A stretch of DNA of 50,963 nt from Butyrivibrio sp. (lineage in GTDB: Bacteria > Bacillota > Clostridia > Lachnospirales > Lachnospiraceae), in the NCBI GenBank assembly GCA_015056625.1, contig SVFY01000023.1, forward strand, positions 1 through 50,963, read 5' to 3'. Positions 8,233 through 17,013 of this stretch are shown here, in pieces (the stretch's first letter is position 1; each line of letters begins with the position of its first letter). Below the pieces are notes generated by a model. That model saw only the letters and a list, made by a program, of their open reading frames with translations, did not search any database and was not told where the DNA came from. Position numbers and translations under genes: made by a program.

Positions 8233-8979
8233 TTATCTTCTGGAAAGGGACAGTGGAAGTTCAAGTCCGTGGGTCTCCAAAAGCTCTTTATCCTGCAGTA
8301 TATCCTGTGCCCTGCCATCAGCAATTATCACGCCGCCATCAAGGAGCACCACCCTCTCACAGGTATCCAATATAAAATCAAGATCGTGGGAGGTCACTAT
8401 CTTAAGAGCCTTTATTTCATTGAGGACCTTGATAAGGTTCCTTCTGTTTCTGGGATCCAAGGCAATAGAAGGCTCATCCATGATGATTATGTCAGGCTCC
8501 ATGGAAAGTATAGTGGCGATGGCTGCAAGCTTTTTTTCGCCGCCTGAGAGGTTGTAGTTGTGCCTGGTCCTAAGGTCCGTCATGTGGACCTTTAACAGGG
8601 CCTCACTTACTCTTTTCTCAACCTCATCTGGAGGAAGGCCATAGTTCTGCGGCCCAAAGGCCACATCCTCTTCAACCGTTGATAAAAACAGCTGGCTGTC
8701 AGAGTCCTGAAAAACGTATCCTATGTGCTCTCTTATGTGGTTTAGGTTCTTTTTATTGACCGTATGTCCTGCCACTTCCAAAACGCCCTGATAGTCCAGC
8801 TTAAGCCCAACAAGAAGCTTCATAAGTGTGGACTTGCCGATCCCATTGGCTCCGATAACGCCAATGCTCTCGCCGTCATGGGCCTCAAGGTTGACGCCCT
8901 TTAGCACCTCTTCGCCCTTCTCATAAGAAAAGTGCAGATCCTTGATCTTTAAAATTTCACCTTTGGTTCCTGTATGCAT
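8233..8979 (-). CDS. cbiO: Cobalt/nickel ECF transporter ATPase
   Basis: A 248-residue ABC ATPase that energises Co2+/Ni2+ uptake with CbiM and CbiQ. It shows Walker A (GANGIGKST), a Q-loop (VFQDSDSQ), the signature LSGGEKK, Walker B (IIIMDEP) and the switch His (TSHDLD). The frame is open to 9018, but ATG 8979 (MHTGTKGEIL) has AGAAAGGG about 6 bases upstream and avoids overlapping cbiQ, so it is preferred. It is the last gene of cbiM-cbiQ-cbiO. Confidence 0.92.
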   Translation of the reverse strand: MHTGTKGEILKIKDLHFSYEKGEEVLKGVNLEAHDGESIGVIGANGIGKSTLMKLLVGLKLDYQGVLEVAGHTVNKKNLNHIREHIGYVFQDSDSQLFLSTVEEDVAFGPQNYGLPPDEVEKRVSEALLKVHMTDLRTRHNYNLSGGEKKLAAIATILSMEPDIIIMDEPSIALDPRNRRNLIKVLNEIKALKIVTSHDLDFILDTCERVVLLDGGVIIADGRAQDILQDKELLETHGLELPLSLSRR

Positions 8980-8992
8980 CTGTTTCCCTTTC

Positions 8993-9772
8993 TTAGTAGA
9001 AGTGCCTGATATACACAAACAACAGTATCCAGATAAATGGGTAAAGAAAATCTGCCGACTTGAGGCTCTTTCTTTTCACCTTAAAATCCCCTTTAAAGCC
9101 CCTTAAGGTCATGCTCTCGTAGACCACACCTGCTCTGTCCATGCTCCGAAGCAGCCACTGCCCCACAAGGCTTCCCCAGGCTCTGTAGTGGATCCCCTTT
9201 TGCTTTGGAGCCCTTAGCATGTAGGCTGTAGTTATCCTGTCTGCCTCAGCTCCCATCAGTCCAAAGTACCTGTAGATCAGCATGATCACAATGACAATGA
9301 TCTTGGGAATGTGAAGGATCCTGAGGGCATAGCATATCTCTTCGATTGAGGTAGTCGCGATGAGAATGTAGGCTGACAGCACAGAGAAAAGTCCTTTGAG
9401 CATCAGCGTCAACATTGATACAACGCCGCCAGTCACCGGCAGCTGATAACCTGCTATCAGCACTGAAAAGAGCTCTCTCCTGTCAAAAAAGGGATTAAAG
9501 ATTCCCACAAACAAAACCAGCGGAAGTATGAGCCTCATTCGGTAAAGTCCCTCTTTTAAAGACAGGTCTCCTACAATAAAACCAAAGATTGGAAAGATGG
9601 CCATAACAAGGAGCTTGTCTATGGCGTACTTATCAAAGGATGCCACCACAAAGATGTATATAACGCAAACAAGCAGCTTCCCCATAGGATGAAGCTTGTT
9701 CATCCAATGGGAACGCTGCTGCAGGTTTTGAAGTTTATTTAGTTCTCTTATATTATCTTCAATCTGCTTCAT
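8993..9772 (-). CDS. cbiQ: Cobalt/nickel ECF transporter membrane coupling subunit
   Basis: A 259-residue T-component that couples the ATPase to the substrate subunit. It has several hydrophobic helices. The A-R-G-type coupling helix is seen as YMLRAPKQKG and the conserved MTLRGF block near the C-terminus, both contact points for CbiO. Its start overlaps the end of cbiM by 14 bases and has only a weak ribosome site, so translational coupling is likely. Confidence 0.92.
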   Translation of the reverse strand: MKQIEDNIRELNKLQNLQQRSHWMNKLHPMGKLLVCVIYIFVVASFDKYAIDKLLVMAIFPIFGFIVGDLSLKEGLYRMRLILPLVLFVGIFNPFFDRRELFSVLIAGYQLPVTGGVVSMLTLMLKGLFSVLSAYILIATTSIEEICYALRILHIPKIIVIVIMLIYRYFGLMGAEADRITTAYMLRAPKQKGIHYRAWGSLVGQWLLRSMDRAGVVYESMTLRGFKGDFKVKRKSLKSADFLYPFIWILLFVYIRHFY

Positions 9773-10760
9773 TTTTCTTAAAGAACTTAAACAGGTAGCA
9801 AGCGCCTACCGTAACGACCACAACTACCAGTGATCCTACGATACCTGAAAAGCTTGTTCCTGCAGCTGACTCGCTGTTCTTAAACGCATAGTCAGGAAGA
9901 AGTGATGTCGTCTCCTGAATGCCAGCAGCGGTATCGTAAGCGCCGCCCTCAGCCTCAAGCTCTGTAGTTCCTGCAACCTGTTCCATTGACCACTCAAGGC
10001 CATCAGGAAATGCTGATGCGAAAAGAGATACCACACCGCCGCAGATTGCTGCTGCAACTGCAACTGCTATGATAGTATTTTTAAAGCTGAGCTTTCCTTC
10101 TTTTTTCTCAGAAGCCTCTCCAATGCCCCAAAGAAGCTCTGGTCTTGCCTCATGGACAAAGATAAGGACTGCTGTAGTGATAAGGCCTTCTACAAAACCA
10201 ATTGCAAGATGGATCGGCTGCATTGTTGCTAAAAATACAGAAAATGGAAGCTCTGTAACACCAGAAGCCAAAGTTTCCAAAGTAACTGAAAATGCTCCAA
10301 GCTGAAGGGTAAGGACGCATCCAAGTATGGACGCCAGTGCGATCTTGGCCCTGCTTGCTCCCTTCTTCATGATAGGCTTCCAGATAAGAAGCGCTCCTAC
10401 AAAGCACCCGTAAAACGCCATGTTCCAGACGTTACATCCAAGAGCAAGTAATCCTCCGTCTGCAAATAACAGACACTGAACCAGCAGAACTCCTATCATA
10501 GTAAGAAAACCTGCGTAAGGTCCAAGGAGAGCGGAGAGCATCATACCACCGCAAAGATGTCCTGATGAACCTGTTCCAGGGATTGTGAAGTTCAGCATCT
10601 GTGTAGCAAAAACAAATGCTCCCATAACACCCATTACAGGGATCTTCTCAGGATTTGATTCCTTTCTTACTTCATTAACTGATACTCCTGCTGCCGCAGT
10701 AGATAAAACGTACATTGTTCCAGCGACTGCTGGTGCCACAAGGGCGTCTGCCATATGCAT
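9759..10760 (-). CDS. cbiM: Cobalt/nickel ECF substrate-binding membrane protein, CbiM with fused CbiN-like PDGLE domain
   Basis: A 333-residue S-component. The N-terminus must be free Met-His because those residues ligate the metal in this family; this fixes the start at ATG 10760 (MHMADALVAP), which has GGAGG 8 bases upstream, rather than the open frame at 10778. The core has GTGSSGHLCGGM and CNVWNMAFYG. After the CbiM part comes a membrane segment, a PDGLEWSME block and a last membrane helix, so the separate CbiN subunit is replaced by a C-terminal domain. Ni2+ versus Co2+ cannot be decided from sequence. Confidence 0.9.
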   Translation of the reverse strand: MHMADALVAPAVAGTMYVLSTAAAGVSVNEVRKESNPEKIPVMGVMGAFVFATQMLNFTIPGTGSSGHLCGGMMLSALLGPYAGFLTMIGVLLVQCLLFADGGLLALGCNVWNMAFYGCFVGALLIWKPIMKKGASRAKIALASILGCVLTLQLGAFSVTLETLASGVTELPFSVFLATMQPIHLAIGFVEGLITTAVLIFVHEARPELLWGIGEASEKKEGKLSFKNTIIAVAVAAAICGGVVSLFASAFPDGLEWSMEQVAGTTELEAEGGAYDTAAGIQETTSLLPDYAFKNSESAAGTSFSGIVGSLVVVVVTVGACYLFKFFKKNEAD

Positions 10761-10802
10761 AGATATTCCTCCAACCAAATACTGTTATAGATGTGATAAA
10801 AG

Positions 10803-10815
10803 CGCTTTTTAAGCG
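10803..10815 (-). other. Short hairpin in the cbiM leader
   Basis: CGCTT/AAGCG with a 3-base loop, followed on the minus strand by CTTTTATC, lies between the promoter and the cbiM ribosome site. It could act as a weak attenuator. I see no riboswitch consensus in the roughly 70-base leader. Confidence 0.3.
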
Positions 10816-10818
10816 GCC

Positions 10819-10832
10819 TGTGATGATTCACA
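10819..10832. promoter_or_regulatory. Palindrome TGTGA-N4-TCACA at the cbiM transcription start
   Basis: A perfect 5-bp inverted repeat with a 4-base centre overlaps the predicted +1 of cbiMQO. Its place suggests a repressor operator, perhaps metal-dependent. The half-sites look Crp/Fnr-like, but the spacing differs from the CRP consensus. Confidence 0.45.
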
Positions 10833-10838
10833 ACTATG

Positions 10839-10867
10839 AGTATAGATAAAGAAAAAGGGCGTCACAA
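10839..10867 (-). promoter_or_regulatory. Promoter of cbiMQO
   Basis: On the minus strand TTGTGA (10862-10867) and TATACT (10839-10844) are 17 bases apart, between mtnA and cbiM. Confidence 0.75.
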
Positions 10868-10887
10868 GCCCCCCTGGGGGTTCTTTT
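10855..10887 (-). terminator. Possible terminator after mtnA
   Basis: On the minus strand a G/C-rich stretch can pair as CCCCC/GGGGG, or as GGGC/GCCC followed by TTTTTC. It overlaps the cbiM -35 region. The fold is ambiguous. Confidence 0.4.
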
Positions 10888-10902
10888 TGCATATAAATTT
10901 AA

Positions 10903-11991
10903 TTATTTTTGGTTTTTCTTTTCAAAGAGTTCCTTTATTGCCTTGTCGTAGGGCGCCCTGAGGACTCCAAACTCAGTAACGATACCTGTTATCAGCTCAT
11001 TGTCTGTGACATCAAATGCAGGGTTATAAACCTTTACTCCCTCTGGGGCCATTCTCTCGCTGTACCACATTTCTGTTACTTCCTCAGGTTTTCTCTGTTC
11101 AATCCTGATCTGATCTCCGGTAGGAGTATTTATATCGATGGTTGATGTTGGTGCACACACGTAAAATGGCACGTTGTAGCGCTTTGCCACTGTGGCCACC
11201 ATGCTGGTACCAATCTTGTTGGCAGCATCTCCATTCGCAGCAACCCTGTCGCAACCCACAAATATGGCGTTTATGGCGCCGGTCTTCATAAGTGAAGCTG
11301 ACATGTTGTCGCAAAGAAGTGTTGTATCTATTCCTGCAGAGAAGAGCTCAAAGGCTGTAAGTCTGGCGCCCTGAAGGAGAGGTCTTGTCTCATCGCAGTA
11401 TACCTTGATGTTCCAGCCCTTCTCATGGGCAAGATACATGGGAGCTGTGGCAGTTCCATACTTGCAGGTAGCAAGCTGTCCTGCGTTGCAGTGGGTCAAA
11501 AGCCCGTCTCCGTCCTTTATAAGGGTAAGGCCGTTTTCACCAATGCGCCTGCAGACATCGATATCCTCTGCCTTGATCCTTGACGCTTCTTCCTTCATTT
11601 CTTTTATGACTGCGTCTTTGTCAAAAGAACCATCGCCAACGTAGCTCTTTACATGCTCTTCCATACGCTTTAAAGCCCAGGACAGATTAACCGCAGTTGG
11701 CCTTGAGGAATTCAGATAATCACTCTTTTCCCCAAGCTCCTGCATAAACTCATCATAGGAAGGTGCCTTAGAATGCTTCATGAGAAGATATAATCCAAAT
11801 CCTGCTGTAACCCCGATGGCTGGTGCTCCTCTTACCTGAAGCAGGTAGATTGCATCCCAGATCTCTTTTGCCGTATGGAGTCTTATGATCTCTATCCTGC
11901 CAGGAAGCAAGGTCTGGTCAATGATCTCTATGGCGTCGTCCTCATCCACAAGGGCTACTGTCTCATAATCAAGTATGTTCTTCATATTCAC
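10903..11991 (-). CDS. mtnA: S-methyl-5-thioribose-1-phosphate isomerase
   Basis: A 362-residue aldose-ketose isomerase of methionine salvage that converts MTR-1-P to MTRu-1-P. It shows RGAPAIG, the catalytic Cys in THCNAGQLAT and the catalytic Asp in GCDRVAANGD. The start is GTG 11991, 5 bases after GAGGAG; ATG 11985, two codons later, is an alternative. No other mtn gene is nearby. Some bacteria use MtnA in a 5-deoxyribose/DHAP shunt that disposes of 5'-deoxyadenosine, and either role is possible. It lies 22 bases after the GH78 gene and probably shares its transcript. Confidence 0.93.
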   Translation of the reverse strand: MNMKNILDYETVALVDEDDAIEIIDQTLLPGRIEIIRLHTAKEIWDAIYLLQVRGAPAIGVTAGFGLYLLMKHSKAPSYDEFMQELGEKSDYLNSSRPTAVNLSWALKRMEEHVKSYVGDGSFDKDAVIKEMKEEASRIKAEDIDVCRRIGENGLTLIKDGDGLLTHCNAGQLATCKYGTATAPMYLAHEKGWNIKVYCDETRPLLQGARLTAFELFSAGIDTTLLCDNMSASLMKTGAINAIFVGCDRVAANGDAANKIGTSMVATVAKRYNVPFYVCAPTSTIDINTPTGDQIRIEQRKPEEVTEMWYSERMAPEGVKVYNPAFDVTDNELITGIVTEFGVLRAPYDKAIKELFEKKNQK

Positions 11992-12013
11992 TGTTTCTCC
12001 TCGTTTCTTTTGT

Positions 12014-14983
12014 TTACTGCCAGCTGTATTTATGCTCGCCTGCTTTTAGTTCATATACTTCGCCGCCTGGAAGTTCAAGGGTGCAGGTGCTGCCTTCAGG
12101 TACCGTGCAGGTAAGTTCTTTTTTATCCTGATCATAGCTTACACTTATAAGTCCGCGGCAGCTTTCAAAACTACCACTTGCGCTTGCAACCCCGGGCATC
12201 ATGCATGGTTTGATAAAAAAGTGTTCATACCCCGGATGCTCCTCATCAGGTCTGATCCCTAAAATATAGCTGTAGCACAGCTCGCTCACACTTGAAAAAG
12301 CCGCGTGATTTAGAGATGCTGAGATATAGTACTGTCCATCGGGATAATCCTCCCCTGAAGGATCGCTGTACCTGAGGGCGTTGACGTTTTCAGGGTTCGT
12401 GGTAAGCCCCATGGCCAGCGGATGTGCAAGGCCTCCAGGCTCAGTGTTTGTCATGACCAGTTCAGCCGTATCGCCGTATCCATACTCGCACAGAGAAGGA
12501 AGATAAAACTCCATTCCTGAATAGCCGGGATAGAACTGATATCCGCAATATTCAGAAAGCATCTTAAGCCGAAGGGCCGCATCTTCTCTTGCATCTTCCG
12601 GGAACAGTCCAAAAGCAAGACCAAGGGCATAGGCTGTTTCCGATTCATACTCAGGATCGATAATGCCGCTTTCCACAGCGTAGTCGTCCAGTACATAAGT
12701 ATCCTGCCATTTCAGGGCAAAATTATCGGCTATCGTATTGTACTTATCCTCTGCCTCTTTATCTCCCAGGGCCCTGTACATTTTTGCAAGAAGTCTTGAG
12801 GAATGAGCGCACCACGCAGTATCAGTAAGCTCAATAGGCACCCACTGGGCAGAGAGATGATCTCCATAGCCATCTGATCTAAAGATATAGTCATCAGAAC
12901 TCTCTACCAGATAATCAACCCATTTTGTAACAGCTTCAATATTATCCTTTAGGATCTCTTTGTCCCCATACTGAAGGTAATGGTTCCAGGTTATGGTTGC
13001 TATGGAATCTCCCCAGCAGCTGCTGCCTCCAAAGGCATTCTGGGCAGGAGCCACATCTCCTATCCTGCCTTTTTCATCCTGCTGAAGCCTTATCTCCTTA
13101 AGGTAATTCTTATAAAACTTTTTTGCGTCAAACTGGTACATGCCAAAAAGCGACGCAGCCTGCGCATCTCCAGTCCAGCCAAGGCGCTCATCTCTCTGGG
13201 CACAGTCAGTTGGAACATCCATCAGATTGGACCTGAGGCTCCTTACTGAATTGTCATAAAAGGCATTTATGGTCTCGTTGGAACAGGTAAACTGACCTGT
13301 TGTCTGCAGGTCCGATGATATAGCCAGAGCGCTTACTGCCTCTTTTGGCAGGGCCTTTTGTATTCCAGTTATCTCCAGGTATCTGAATCCATGGTAGGTG
13401 TGTGAAAAAGTCACTGCCTCGCCCATGGTTTCTTTATCGCCACAAACATAATAATCAGTGTTTCTCGCAGTTAAAAGATTCCTTGTCCAGACGCTGCCCT
13501 CCGGGCCGTCGCCATTAATGAGCTTCTCTGTATTGGTTAGTTCGCCGTACCTGAAGGTGATGACCTGGCCCTTGGTAAACTCCTGATCTGTCACCTTGCC
13601 AAGGTCAAAAGAAACTGTACCGGCCATATTCTCCCCAAAGTCATAGACAAAATGTCCTTCCTGGGGCTCAGTTATACTGATGGGCGTAAGGGTCTTATAT
13701 GCCCTGATAGGCTCGTTTTCTTTTAAGACTACAGGGTTCGTATAATAATAGTATTCAACCTCATCAACATTTACAGGCACAAAGTTCCCATCATCAACGC
13801 TTACTCTGTCGTCTATTATCTCGCCGTTGTAAATGTCATTGTGTCTGTACCTGGTGTTGTCACTTACAAGGAAGCTGTCATCTGTAGGGATTATCTCCTT
13901 CGAACCATCTTTATATTCAAGGACCAGCGCTCCTTTTATCGCCCTGGTATATCCCCACTTTTCGCTGGCTTCCGGATTTCCAACTCCTCTGTCATAGAAC
14001 CCATGGAAAAGATATATCCTAAGGTCATTGTCATCAGACAGATAATCCTTTACATCGTAGTAAACATAGTTAAGGTATTTGTCATACACCATTCTGCCCG
14101 GGTCAAAAAAACTGTCACTGACCTTGTGTGAATTGAGCTCTGCGTCAAAGCTTCCAAGGGCGGTCATGCACAGATAAGCATTCTTAACGTCCTTGCTTTT
14201 TATACTAAATTCCTTTTTAAAAACAGGGGCTGAATCACTTTTGGTTTCAGAAAGAAGGAACCCCGAAGGGATTACCAAAAGTGTATTTCCATCTTCCTTT
14301 ACTGTTTTGTAATAGTATGGAGAAAATGCACTGTCCTGCTCCGCAGCATAATCATAGGTCCACAGCTCATTTACAAATGTGCCGTCAAAGTCATCTTCAA
14401 ATATGACCCTGTCCCCAGCAGTGATCCTGATATCATCTATGTAGGCATCTTCAGGATTTCTGCCTTTATAAACTCCAGCGCAGCCAAGGCCATCAAAGGG
14501 AACTTCAAAGTCTCCCAGTTCTTTTTCACCGATCGCTATTTTCGCCTGACCATCTCTTACATCTATCCTGATATCAAAGGTGCCGTCTTTGGATAATTCT
14601 GAAGGCTCATACTCTTCCCTTAAAATATCAGTAGGCACCCCATTATCACCGTGTCTGACTACTACCTTGTCGCAATCCTCATAGGCTGCAACACCTATCA
14701 TCAGAAGCTTCCCATATTCACCAGTCTTATCTCCAAGTACAAAGAAGCTGTCAATATCCCTGGCCGTAATCCTGCAGGAAGCTGTAAATTCTGATTCCTT
14801 GGCATCTCTGTCATCATCAAAAACAGGTGCACTTAAAAAATGAGCTTCTGACATAGCCTCATCAAAAAGCTCTGTGCTTGGAGCTTCGGAAGCCTTACTT
14901 TTGCCGCATCCTGAAAGCATAAGTACGCTCCCAAGCAATACCAGCGCACTATTTATCTTTAATCTGTAAAAATTCAAATCCAA
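12014..14983 (-). CDS. Alpha-L-rhamnosidase, GH78, lipoprotein
   Basis: A 989-residue secreted lipoprotein expected to remove terminal alpha-L-rhamnose from pectin side chains or plant glycosides. A signal peptide ends in lipobox LSGC (about residues 23-26). N-terminal beta domains include a laminin-G-like segment, then the rhamnosidase N-domain (TALGSFDAELN, DPGRMVYDKYLNYVYYDV). The (alpha/alpha)6 catalytic domain has the GH78 signature DCAQRDERLGWTGDAQ, whose acidic residues bind and activate the sugar, and ends in a C-terminal beta domain. The start is TTG 14983, chosen because AGGAG lies 6 bases upstream and no ATG fits the signal peptide. A weak promoter lies at 15020-15048. Confidence 0.93.
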   Translation of the reverse strand: MDLNFYRLKINSALVLLGSVLMLSGCGKSKASEAPSTELFDEAMSEAHFLSAPVFDDDRDAKESEFTASCRITARDIDSFFVLGDKTGEYGKLLMIGVAAYEDCDKVVVRHGDNGVPTDILREEYEPSELSKDGTFDIRIDVRDGQAKIAIGEKELGDFEVPFDGLGCAGVYKGRNPEDAYIDDIRITAGDRVIFEDDFDGTFVNELWTYDYAAEQDSAFSPYYYKTVKEDGNTLLVIPSGFLLSETKSDSAPVFKKEFSIKSKDVKNAYLCMTALGSFDAELNSHKVSDSFFDPGRMVYDKYLNYVYYDVKDYLSDDNDLRIYLFHGFYDRGVGNPEASEKWGYTRAIKGALVLEYKDGSKEIIPTDDSFLVSDNTRYRHNDIYNGEIIDDRVSVDDGNFVPVNVDEVEYYYYTNPVVLKENEPIRAYKTLTPISITEPQEGHFVYDFGENMAGTVSFDLGKVTDQEFTKGQVITFRYGELTNTEKLINGDGPEGSVWTRNLLTARNTDYYVCGDKETMGEAVTFSHTYHGFRYLEITGIQKALPKEAVSALAISSDLQTTGQFTCSNETINAFYDNSVRSLRSNLMDVPTDCAQRDERLGWTGDAQAASLFGMYQFDAKKFYKNYLKEIRLQQDEKGRIGDVAPAQNAFGGSSCWGDSIATITWNHYLQYGDKEILKDNIEAVTKWVDYLVESSDDYIFRSDGYGDHLSAQWVPIELTDTAWCAHSSRLLAKMYRALGDKEAEDKYNTIADNFALKWQDTYVLDDYAVESGIIDPEYESETAYALGLAFGLFPEDAREDAALRLKMLSEYCGYQFYPGYSGMEFYLPSLCEYGYGDTAELVMTNTEPGGLAHPLAMGLTTNPENVNALRYSDPSGEDYPDGQYYISASLNHAAFSSVSELCYSYILGIRPDEEHPGYEHFFIKPCMMPGVASASGSFESCRGLISVSYDQDKKELTCTVPEGSTCTLELPGGEVYELKAGEHKYSWQ

Positions 14984-15019
14984 CTGATACTCCTGATCAT
15001 TTTATATGCAATACAAGTC

Positions 15020-15048
15020 ATTATAGCATGAAAAACCGGCATCAGAAT
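15020..15048 (-). promoter_or_regulatory. Possible promoter of GH78-mtnA
   Basis: On the minus strand a perfect TATAAT (15020-15025) lies 37 bases upstream of the TTG start. The -35 region falls within the etfA terminator stem and matches poorly (TTCTGA/ATTCTG), which suggests that an activator is needed. Confidence 0.4.
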
Positions 15049-15066
15049 AATCCGATGCCGGTTTTT
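15031..15066 (-). terminator. Terminator of the butyrate operon
   Basis: CCGGCATC/GATGCCGG with a 10-base loop is followed by GTTTTTC on the minus strand, 30 bases after the etfA stop. A-runs on the other side make it look symmetric. Confidence 0.9.
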
Positions 15067-15096
15067 GAATTATTTGAAGGACTTCGTCAAGTTCTC

Positions 15097-16146
15097 TCAG
15101 TCCTTAGCTGCAAGCTCTTCCTTAAGTCTCTTTGTAAGAGCAGGAACAACCTTGTTAAGGTCTCCAACGATACCATAATCAGCTACATCAAAGATAGGAG
15201 CGTTCTCATCCTTGTTGATAGCGATGATGATGTCTGACTCTTCCATACCTGCAACGTGCTGGATAGCTCCAGAAATACCAATTGCAAAGTAGAGTGAAGG
15301 ACGAACTGTCTTACCTGTCTGTCCAACCTGAAGATCCTTTGGCTTCCAGCCTGAATCAACAACTGCACGAGAGCAGGAAACTGTTCCGTTAAGAACTTCT
15401 GCAAGGTCCTCAAGGATCTTGAAGTTCTCAGGTGAGCCAACTCCACGTCCGCCGGATACAAGGATCTTAGCAGCCTGGATATCAGCAACAGCTGAAGTCT
15501 CTTTTACGATCTTAACGATCTCTGTGTAGCAATCGTTCTTCTCGAATCCAGGATTGTAATCAACAACCTCTGCCTTAGCGCCCTTGATCGGATCGATCTT
15601 CTGCATAACACCAGGACGAACTGTTGCCATCTGAGGACGGAACTCTGGGCAGGCGATGGTAGCGATTGTGTTACCACCAAATGCAGGACGTGTCATAAGG
15701 AGCTGTTTGTGCTTCTGCTCTACGCCTTCCTTAGCCTCAAGAGGGAAGTCTCCGATATCAAGCTGTGTACAGTCAGCTGTAAGTCCAGTATGTACTCTTG
15801 ATGAAACCCTAGGACCAAGGTCTCTTCCGATAGCTGTTGCACCAACAAGAAGGATCTCAGGCTTGAACTCCTTGATAACAGATGCAAGAGCGTGTGTGTA
15901 AGGCTCTGTTCTGTAATCCTTAAGTTCAGGATCATCAACTACGATTACTCTGTCTGCACCGTACTCAGCAAGCTTGTCAACAAGACCTTTAACATCGCTT
16001 CCCAGAAGTACTGCAGTTACTTTTTTCTCATCAAGATCTTCTGCAAGATTTTTTGCTTTGCCCAGAAGCTCAAGAGCGATACTTGAAAGCTCATTATCTA
16101 CCTGCTGAGCAAATATAAATACACCTTTATATTCTTCTAAAGACAT
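15097..16146 (-). CDS. etfA: Electron transfer flavoprotein subunit alpha
   Basis: A 349-residue FAD-binding subunit. With EtfB and Bcd it forms the complex that couples crotonyl-CoA reduction by NADH to ferredoxin reduction (flavin-based electron bifurcation). The C-terminal FAD domain is plain: SGGRGVGSPENF, CSRAVVDSGWKPKDLQVGQTG and FAIGISGAIQH. The reduced ferredoxin would feed Rnf or hydrogenases elsewhere. AAAGGAG lies upstream of the ATG. It is the last gene of the operon, 29 bases after etfB. Confidence 0.96.
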   Translation of the reverse strand: MSLEEYKGVFIFAQQVDNELSSIALELLGKAKNLAEDLDEKKVTAVLLGSDVKGLVDKLAEYGADRVIVVDDPELKDYRTEPYTHALASVIKEFKPEILLVGATAIGRDLGPRVSSRVHTGLTADCTQLDIGDFPLEAKEGVEQKHKQLLMTRPAFGGNTIATIACPEFRPQMATVRPGVMQKIDPIKGAKAEVVDYNPGFEKNDCYTEIVKIVKETSAVADIQAAKILVSGGRGVGSPENFKILEDLAEVLNGTVSCSRAVVDSGWKPKDLQVGQTGKTVRPSLYFAIGISGAIQHVAGMEESDIIIAINKDENAPIFDVADYGIVGDLNKVVPALTKRLKEELAAKD

Positions 16147-16175
16147 GACTCTTCTCCTTTACTATTCGAAAATTT

Positions 16176-16967
16176 TTAGATAACGTGCTTCTCTTTGAGC
16201 TTGCCTACAATGTAGTCAACTGCTTCGTCTGGTGAATCAGGACAAACCTTCTCGCCCTGTCCCTTCTTAACCTTATCAGAAGCCTTTGCAATCTGTGTAG
16301 GTGAGCCCTTAAGACCGAGATTAGAATCATCAACGTCTTTAAGATCTGCTCTTCCCCAAACAGTAACTTCCTTCTCGAATGCATCAAAGATTCCGCCAGG
16401 AGTCATGTATCTGGGTTCGTTGAGCTCTGAAAGAGCTGTAACAAGGCAAGGCATCTTTGCTCTTACGATGTGATATCTGTCTTCGAACTGTCTCTTAACT
16501 TCTACAGTTCCAGCCTTCTCATCAACATTTATCTCTTCTGCGTATGAGATTACAGGGATACCGAGGTGCTCAGAAATCTGAGGACCAACCTGAGCTGTAT
16601 CTCCATCGATAGCCTGACGGCCAGTGATGATGAGATCATACTGAAGGTTTCTGAGAGCTCCTGCAATTGTTGAAGATGTTGCCCATGTATCAGCGCCACC
16701 AAGTACTCTGTCTGTTACAAGATATGCCTTGTCTGCACCCATTGCGAGCGCTTCTCTGAGTACGGCATCAGCCTTGGGAAGTCCCATGGTAAGAACTGTG
16801 ACCTCTGCGCCATACTTGTCTTTTAATCTAAGTGCTGCCTCAAGTCCTGCCTTATCATCAGGATTCATGATTGCAAGCATTGCACCTCTATCCAATGTTC
16901 CATCGGGTTTGAACTTAACGCCGCCCTTTGTATCAGGGACCTGCTTAATGCAAACTACAACTTTCAT
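16176..16967 (-). CDS. etfB: Electron transfer flavoprotein subunit beta
   Basis: A 263-residue subunit with the family start MKVVVCIKQVPDT, the nucleotide-binding LTMGLPKADAVLREALAMGA region, the GRQAIDGDTAQVGPQ signature and the docking loop ELNEPRYMT. In bifurcating Etf this subunit carries the second FAD, where NADH electrons split. AAAGGAG precedes the ATG. Confidence 0.96.
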   Translation of the reverse strand: MKVVVCIKQVPDTKGGVKFKPDGTLDRGAMLAIMNPDDKAGLEAALRLKDKYGAEVTVLTMGLPKADAVLREALAMGADKAYLVTDRVLGGADTWATSSTIAGALRNLQYDLIITGRQAIDGDTAQVGPQISEHLGIPVISYAEEINVDEKAGTVEVKRQFEDRYHIVRAKMPCLVTALSELNEPRYMTPGGIFDAFEKEVTVWGRADLKDVDDSNLGLKGSPTQIAKASDKVKKGQGEKVCPDSPDEAVDYIVGKLKEKHVI

Positions 16968-17013
16968 TTTATTTTCTCCTTTATAGTTTTCTGTTCATAA
17001 GGTAGTTCTGTTA

